Shown piece by piece: positions 57,816 through 64,000 of a stretch of DNA of 64,000 bases (its first letter is position 1; each line of letters starts with the position of its first letter). This DNA comes from Favolaschia claudopus (lineage: Eukaryota > Basidiomycota > Agaricomycetes > Agaricales > Mycenaceae), in assembly GCA_037176885.1 (NCBI GenBank), contig JAWWNJ010000080.1:372001-436000 (forward strand). The letters run 5' to 3'. The position numbers and the translations under genes are program-made. Below the pieces are notes generated by a model, which saw only the letters and a list, made by a program, of their open reading frames with translations, was not told where the DNA came from and made no database searches.

Positions 57816-58237
57816 TAAGTTCCTCGCATTCCCTTCTCTCCGTGTCCTCTGCTTATTTTCTATTCATCCGTTCCAGCGCGACACCAGGGTGAGCGCTCCC
57901 TCACGATTTTGATCCATTCACTACTAACATCCTTGTTCTCAGCGACGGTCAACCGGACACAGAGTAAGTTTCTTCTTCGTTGTGATCATCCTTCTATCTA
58001 ACCATACATTGCGCGTACCATCAAGCCCGCCCCCGCCGAACGAGTGAGTGTTTTCAAAGTCACTCGAGGCCAAAGATTTTGCGCACGATTTGTTCGAGGG
58101 AATTATCCCCGATACAGCTTTAGGGGGACGCCAGCGTACACAGTTCAAGTGGCCCCCCGAGCTTGAAATTTCCGTCGAGGATCGGGCTCTCGTGGTGCTA
58201 CGAGCAATCAAAAAGACTGGCTTCTCCGCCCATGCGA

Positions 58238-58821
58238 ACATCATCGCCCTCCGCCAGTTCTTTGAAGAGATCACGTCCGACGAGACGTGCATCACGAACC
58301 GTGTCTTGATTGATTGCAAGAACGCGCAGACCGCGACGCGACGCGACTTCTGCCTGTAAAAGCGCGTCAGAGGTATCCAGAATCCAAATTGATCAAGGTA
58401 CGCACCTGCTGTTCCACGAGAACCTTCGTGGGCACTATTAACAACGCGATACCCTTCTCCGAGCGAGCACTAGCAGCCATTGCTCCAGCCATCAAGACCA
58501 CGGTTTTCCCCATCCCGGTTGCTATCACGCAGAAAACGTTCTTTTTTTATTGTCGATTTCGAGGGCCAGCTCCAGCTGGAATGGCCGTAGTCGCGTGAGT
58601 TTGCACCTTGCGCGCTCCCATTGAGCGGGAGTTTCCGGCTGTGAGACTACTTGAGTGGGTGGCGAAGAGTCCGTGTTTTCAAATATGCATAGATTAAGGT
58701 AGTATAGAAAGGAAGGACAGTGAGGACAACTGAGCTCCAGAGCGCGCTCGCTGAGAGGACGGACGACGTTCGGACGTAGTTCCTTTTTGAGTGGGTTATT
58801 CCCAAAACGGGAGGCCGTCAT
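58238..58821 (-). pseudogene. RecQ/DEAD-type helicase, N-terminal fragment
   Basis: The start at 58821 gives MTASRFGNNPLKKELRPNVV. After an intron, LRPFQLELALEIDNKK leads to a Walker A motif, IATGMGKTVVLMAGAM, then LLIVPTKVLVEQQ. Next come a GTGCGT donor and an exon with ASRRGLRVLAINQDTVRDAR and LVGRDLFKELAEGDDVRMG. This is the ATP-binding start of a mushroom-type DNA helicase. A run of A at 58545-58552 shifts the frame just before Walker A. The sequence ends before the DEAH box. The 5' end and upstream sequence recur at 18800-18950. The fragment overlaps the antisense end of the preceding gene. Confidence 0.6.
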
Positions 58822-59133
58822 CACGCCGGGCTGTTCATCAGTGATGGATGTCGCTCTTCAGCGGCGGGACACAGCGTCGACGCTCTACAGTGCAACTGGT
58901 GACTTCTTGAATGCCGGTGACAGGTAACACCGGCCCTCAGAAAACTTTCTCATTTACATTTTACAGAGACTTGGGAACAGTGGAAAACAACTCTAGTATG
59001 CTCTGAGCATCCTCTGATTCAATAGCTAAGCAATCAGCCAAGGTTTGGTTTTTAGAGGGTCGAAAAAGTGAAACATGCGTCGGAAAGTCGTTCGGCAGCC
59101 ACCGGCATCATTCAGCAAGAAAACGACTCGGAT

Positions 59134-59487
59134 GCAGTGTTGCGATTGACCCGGGTCTTGACCTTGGGTCAAGAGTCAACGGTCAACCAGGCTCTAGTTG
59201 ACCTGATCTTGACCCCGGGTCAGCGGGGGTCAGATTAATTTGTTGATGTTTGGCTCTCCTCCATAAGCGGACATCGCATCAGTTCTCATGGTGGATTGAG
59301 CTCGATTTTGTGCTGGCGGTGGACCGTGCAGGAAAAGACCTCGGAAACAGGCCACAGAAGTGCATTTGAACATTGTAAAGAGCCTCCTGCCTCGAGCCAT
59401 TACTAAATACATAACTAAATACCGGCCCAAAGGTCAAGAAGGTCAACCCCTCTTGACCTGACCTTGACCTGACCTCCGCAACACTGC
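59134..59487. mobile_element. 354-bp MITE with GGTCAAG motifs
   Basis: Inverted ends GCAGTGTTGCG are followed on both sides by TGACC, TTGACC and GGTCAAG words. No gene and no clear target duplication. Confidence 0.6.
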
Positions 59488-59599
59488 TCAAATGTATCTA
59501 TGAGTTGTCTATAAGTGTGTTTTGAGAATACCTAAGCCCTAGATATGATATTTACATCCATTATAATGTTGTGGGGGACCACACCATACGCATGCGCGG

Positions 59600-60000
59600 C
59601 CTGGGCGTCCGTAAGCGGCTTGTGCTTCGATCCCCACCCACACCTTCTTTTTCCACCTGATCATCTCCCTCAAACTCGGTTTCATCCACGAAGTCCGGGT
59701 CCTCGGTTTGGGCACTGGCTTCAGCTGCCTTTGAGCGTGCTGTCTGGGCTAATTTCTTCGTCTGGGCCGCTTGCAGCGTTGTTTCGTGGGGGCAGGCATG
59801 AGAAGAGAAGAGCAAGATGACAGATCCGAAGGGAACGGGTGCAATTTCTCGGCCAGCTGGGCCCGAGAAAGTGAAACACCGGGGGAATATTTGGTCTGAA
59901 GGCGTAAATCGTTGTATTTTGAGGCGCTGAGTTCGCCGAAAATGGTCAAAAAAAGCACAAATTTTTTCCCGGCCGTACCGGCCGGTGTAAGACAAGTGCC
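59600..60000 (-). pseudogene. Fragment of an unknown gene
   Basis: One frame reads AGKKFVLFLTIFGELSASKY and LSRAQLAEKLHPFPSD. After a likely 50-bp intron another reads AAQTKKLAQTARSKAAEASA and FVDETEFEGDDQVEKEGVG. Both look protein-like and join in direction, but no start or end is visible and I recognise no family. It may be a retroelement piece, because a polypurine-like GAGGGGGAG and a possible LTR start (TGTTAGCGGTA) lie at 60122-60141. Confidence 0.35.
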
Positions 60001-60141
60001 TAGTTGCACTGTACCAGAGAGAATGCTGGGTCGTATTGGGTCGGAAGTTTATTTGGCATATATTTTACATATTCTCCATCACGCCCTCTACTTATTCATC
60101 CCTTACTCGAGTCCACTCGCTGAGGGGGAGTGTTAGCGGTA

Positions 60142-60883
60142 CTTATTTACCCCTGTTTACTTTCCAGCATACTGTACTCTCGTAAGCATTACGTAGTCTT
60201 TATGCGTTTAAGATAGGCGTCACGCCGATCCGGCCCCCTTATATAAGCATTACGTTAAGCACAGCCACCCGCCAAATCTTGGAAGTTCAAAAAATCAACT
60301 TGTTCTCTTTGCGATTTTGAGTCCTTCGGAACCTCAGAGATTTTTTTTTTTTTTTTTTGCAGATCTACTGACTCAAGAGGCCTTTCAAGTACCAGGCTTG
60401 AGGCCCTGGAGCCACTTTGTTGTGCTCACCATTAATATTCAAATATATGTGAATTTGATGTGAATGTCAATACACACGTCGCGTCTATAGTCACGGATAT
60501 ATGACGTGTAGTGTGTACGTAAGCTTACATAATCTGCCAAATCTCCGCCTTATTTTTCGCAAGTGAGTTTGGAAGCTTTTCATAATGGGTTGCCTTTTTT
60601 GGAAAGATCACCTTATATCTTTTATATTGGCCAAATCTGCTCCATCGAATCATAGATATGCCTATTAGCTACAGTTTGGTGGTCTTACATTTGTCAATAT
60701 GGTGTTGTGGCCAGACTTATAAGCATTTTGTTGACGTGATGTTTCGGCTTACATAACCAGGTGCCGGATCGGCGTGACGCCTATGTTATAACCGAGACCA
60801 CGACGTTCTCTACACAAACGCATAAAGACTACGTAATGCTTACGAGAGTACAGTGTGCTGGAAAGTAAACAGGGGTAAATAAA
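60142..60883. mobile_element. 742-bp TIR element
   Basis: Inverted ends of about 80 bp share TTATTTACCCCTGTTTACTT and CGTAAGCATTACGTAGTCTT. TA lies on both sides (60140-60141, 60884-60885). Parts of the interior (AGCACAGCCACCCGCCAAAT) recur at 27800. It appears to sit in a retroelement LTR start. An 18-T run lies inside. Confidence 0.7.
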
Positions 60884-61429
60884 TATGTCTCTTTATCTGC
60901 TTAGAGTATATTTACGTTTTTACTTACGCTCTCCACATTCACTTACGCAGCAAAATAAATTCGATGTGCTTTATTCTGGCACACCCTGCTCTCACCACTC
61001 TTTGGGGAGGATCCACTAGACCCAATTGATGATTCTGTATCCTCAGAATGTTGAAAGAGACTGCATATTTGGCGTAAACTCGCGTCAAAGCCAAGTTGAA
61101 CATCCCGAAAAGGAAATCGGCGGGTTCTCTTCACTGTTTCTCCACTAGATGTACCCGGGACACCTTCTCTGCGTTCAAATGTAAACATACAGGAGCTTGA
61201 ACACGTTACTTGGCAGAGATGTCGCGCTAAATTCCGCCGAAAACTGAGGCTAACAGTTGAAAATACAGAAAAATCACAATATATTCTCCTCATTTTGGCT
61301 CGTTTCGATTGGGTGAAGCTTTCAGACTAAAATACAAGTACATTGACACGTATTACCGAGGTAGCAAAGCTTTTGGAACGACAATATAGCGCGACCAACG
61401 CGCCGCCCCTACGAAAGTGAATCACCCAA

Positions 61430-61530
61430 TTTGGAAGGATCACCGAGCCATCATGTCACGCGACGGCATCTCGGCACCACCCTGATGCGTGACGCCGAGC
61501 GTAAATATTTTGGAATAAGTACCGCTAACA
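61430..61530 (-). repeat. LTR fragment
   Basis: On the minus strand it starts TGTTAGCGGTACTTATTCC, the same first bases as at 60131, and continues with GCGTCACG and TCGCGTGAC words typical of gypsy LTRs of mushrooms. It stands against the gypsy pol fragment in the opposite direction. Confidence 0.45.
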
Positions 61531-61621
61531 TCCACTGTACCGTTCGGTTCTTCCTGCGGCTTGAGCCGAACAGCTCGGTGGAGGGGCCGAATCTCGGTCG
61601 ACTGACCGGCAGACATGAGGC

Positions 61622-62560
61622 ATGTGTCAGAGCCTCGGAATTGATCTGCGGAAGTCGCAACACGGCCGGCATGTTGAATCGGAGTTCGTCCTTGGTGCCG
61701 TCCTCTCCCAGCAGGGTGACAATGGCAAGTGGCATCCGGTTGCGTTCTACTCCAAAAGCCTGAACGAGGTGCAGCGGAATTACGAGATTCACGACAAGGA
61801 GATGCTTGCGATTGTGCGAGCCCTTGAGGAGTGGCGCCACTTCCTTGAGGGCGCGCAGCACCCAGTTGAGATCTGGACAGACCACAAATATTTCCGGAAG
61901 GCCCAGAAGCTCAACCGTCGCCAAGCTCGGTGGTCTCTCTACCTCTCCCGTTTCGACTTCTCGCTGCACCACCAACCGGGTCGCCTCATGGGTCGCCCCG
62001 ACGCGCTTTCTCGGAGACCGGACCATGGAGTGCAGGACGATAACCAGGACGTTACCCTGCTTCGACCCGAGCTGTTCCACGTTCGGGCCACCGAGGCCCT
62101 GGTTATTGCTGGCCCTGAGGCTCCCCTCCTGCGCGACATTTGTGATGCGCTTGCTGGAGACCCCGACCTTGAAGAGCCCATTGCCCTGACTGCGAAGGAA
62201 CTCCTCAAGGCCCGAGGTGTGCGGTCTGCCCGGTCTTCGGAATGGCGTATTGAAGGTGGACTCCTTTACTTCCGGGGGAAGATTGTCGTCCCCCGAGACA
62301 AGGACCTCCGCCGACGCATCCTGGAGCAGCACCATGACACGCGCGTTGCAGGCCATGCTGGTCGTTTCAAGACCCTGGAGCTCGTGTATCGGAACTACTG
62401 GTGGCCCCAGCTGTCGCGCCATGTCGGTCGGTATGTCGCGACTTGTGACTTGTGCTGCCGCACCAAGGCGCTTCGTCAACTGCCGATTGGTGAGCTCCAC
62501 CCCACAGAGATCCCAGAAGAGCGCTGGCACACCGTGTCGTATCTTGGGAAAGAAGCTAGA
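61622..62560 (+). pseudogene. Ty3/gypsy RNase H and integrase N terminus
   Basis: The frame begins inside the RNase H domain ([28 protein letters not shown] with the catalytic region, EIWTDHK) and runs through the tether ([20 protein letters not shown]). It then enters the integrase HHCC zinc finger ([12 protein letters not shown] ... YVATCDLC). It stops being gypsy-like after ERWHTVS, before the DDE core. The reverse transcriptase upstream is missing. This is Ty3/gypsy pol from an LTR retrotransposon. The open frame of over 300 codons suggests a fairly recent truncation. Confidence 0.8.
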
Positions 62561-62637
62561 AAAGCAACCAGCAGATCGAGATGGAAACTCTATAAGAGTC
62601 AGCAATAATTGGAACCGTGAGACACTAGTGTTCAGCA

Positions 62638-64000
62638 GAGCAAGTTTCATATGCGGCACTTGATGCTCTTGCCTCTTTGTATATCTATGATCGTCTCTCT
62701 AAGACAGACATTCCAGGCAAAATTAGTGGTACCTCCGTTTCTGTTCACTGGCAGAACACTGATGGCCAGATCATTGCATATGGAAATATTTCAAATATCT
62801 TCGTACCAATTCCTGGAGCTCCCCCTGTCACAGGAACCCGTGTTCGGATCACTATTTCTAGATTTTGTGTGCCTGCTGCTCTGCTACCACTCCATAATAA
62901 CAAGGCTCTTGAAACATTCGGAAAGACTCCATTTGATATTGTATATGCACGAAACAAGGTATACAGGTAGGTTTCAAATTATCTTGTTCCTTTATATAAT
63001 AACCTAATCTGTATTCGACTCTTTAGCTACGGTTTGGTTCTGTATCCTGTAGTGATGTAGAGGCTGCCTTGGCTCCCTCGCCTTTGGGCGGAGTGCAGCG
63101 AGCTTCGTTTTGAAGTTCATGCCCAATATATCAATGGCTTGCTTACAAATCCTCTCTCTCAGGCCAATCCCGGATGCTGCTAATTCATGGATGAATGAGA
63201 TAGACAGTGCTCCACCTGGATGTGATTCTGACAACCTCAATGATTCAGATCAGGTGGCCTTGGATACTGCACTTGCACGTCTGGAAGACCCAGAATTTTC
63301 CAACTGTCCTTTAGAGGTCCGGAGCCGTGTAATCATGGATGTATGGCATGCTATGGCTCGGATAAAAGTTTCCAAAGAGCATGGCTTGCGGCGTTTATTT
63401 GGAACTGCACTGCGAGACGCTATCTTCATTCCTGACAAAGCTCGGATCGACACTTATCTGAAAACCAAAAAAAAAATTGTCTTGGGACCGTCAAATCCGA
63501 TTTAACGCTCGCTGGCTTTGGCATCGTTGCCGGCAAACTGTACCACCTCCTGATAAACTATATGATGCGGTTAATGAGGTTTTCAGGCTGTATGGTCCAC
63601 AGCGGGATTCTAAGACAAATAGCCCACTGTTTAATCCACAAGCTTGGCATGATTCAAAAAATGTTCTTAAGGCTATCAAGTTAGGATTGTTATCCCTCCA
63701 GGTGTTCAGCTCTATTACCAGATGTATATTGAGGGCAAGACCAAGCTTCCCATATACCGTTGTGTCCGCGGTACAAACAATCCAGAAGGTGCTATCCATA
63801 AAAATCTCCGAGATCGAATGCCAAAATCTGGAACATCAATCCGCCATGCTGCTGCTAGGATCAAGGACTATGTTTTTATTCACAATCTTGTCGTCGGAAC
63901 TTTAAATCGCAGTGGGAAAACATATCAAGGTCATTACAATGTTGAGATCATGAACAGGCTACAGATCTCTCTTGAGAATGCTAAAAAATTCATACCTAAA
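62638..64000 (+). pseudogene. 3'-5' exonuclease-type gene, C-terminal part, interrupted
   Basis: The frame begins EQVSYAALDALASLYIYDRL, whose YAALD looks like the last motif of a DEDDy 3'-5' exonuclease. A beta-rich domain follows, then a GTATAC donor near 62956. Downstream exons have KEHGLRRLFGTALRDAIFIP, WLWHRCRQTVPPPDKLYDAV, YGPQRDSKTNSPLFNPQAW, IYRCVRGTNNPEG and IHNLVVGTLNRSGKTYQGHY. I remember this order from a mushroom family combining an exonuclease domain with a long C terminus. The frame changes at the A run near 63470 and again near 63697. A DIRS-like fragment lies at 63024-63170. The gypsy fragment abuts on the left, and the gene runs off the right edge. It is a pseudogene unless these are errors. 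Confidence 0.6.
63024..63170. repeat. DIRS-like terminal fragment
   Basis: It matches 13795-13890 and then the right end of the DIRS-like element (14995-15057) at about 90 percent, ending AGGCCAATCC as that element does. It lies in or beside an intron acceptor of the exonuclease-type gene. Confidence 0.65.

Noticed and set aside
59561..59640. tRNA-like T loop near 59620
   Set aside because: The T stem has mismatches and there is no matching acceptor stem.
61451..62659. 402-codon minus-strand frame
   Set aside because: It is the antisense shadow of the gypsy RNase H/integrase frame, which has clear motifs on the plus strand.
1..64000. CRISPR arrays, bacterial operons or ribosome-binding sites
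   Set aside because: Spliceosomal introns and basidiomycete gene families show a eukaryotic nuclear source. No regularly spaced repeats with unique spacers were seen.

Overview
The window looks like nuclear DNA of a mushroom-forming fungus (Basidiomycota, Agaricomycetes). The genes are split by many short introns of about 40-70 bp with GT...AG ends. The recognisable families are basidiomycete ones: DUF6532, a DUF6698-like protein, a KDZ-type transposase piece, a Pcl/Pho80-type cyclin, an integrase-core gene with an N-terminal helix-turn-helix, hAT, copia, gypsy and DIRS-like elements. The window is dominated by nested transposable elements. Only a few genes are clearly intact. I cannot name the species.

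Layout: 1-236 is a piece of a KDZ-type transposase (minus), cut by a terminal repeat at 241. Positions 241-690 and 31676-32120 are about 450-bp inverted copies of each other. Just inside the left copy lies an intact nine-exon gene of unknown function (706-3081). Just inside the right copy lies an intact five-exon WD40-like gene (30757-31705) whose last codons fall within the repeat. The pair could bound one roughly 31.9-kb mobile unit. Between them are two minus-strand hypothetical genes (3708-6058), an integrase gene whose intron carries a 2.8-kb transposon (6075-9850), a putative minus-strand gene (12270-13435), a Tc1-like MITE split by a miniature DIRS-like element (13498-15545), several more TIR elements (17-28 kb) and two degenerate tandem paralogues (28207-30435).

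Outside the right repeat come another short member of the same terminal-repeat family (32121-32855), a 389-codon reading frame it truncates, a truncated copy of the 706-3081 gene, a DUF6532 gene remnant, a GC-rich repeat cluster and small genes at 40-42.7 kb. The stretch 43.0-45.3 kb looks most like ordinary host DNA: a tRNA-like gene and a Pcl-type cyclin, although the cyclin carries a frame-breaking 10-bp duplication. From 45.7 kb to the end the window is again transposon debris: MITEs, a second pogo-like copy with a 503-bp insertion, an hAT transposase, a self-nested TIR element, a copia LTR with gag, a helicase fragment, a gypsy pol fragment, and a broken 3'-5' exonuclease-type gene that runs off the right edge.

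Most interpretation of mobile elements rests on inverted termini and target-site duplications read directly from the sequence. Family names rest on recognised motifs and memory of the families, not on a database search.
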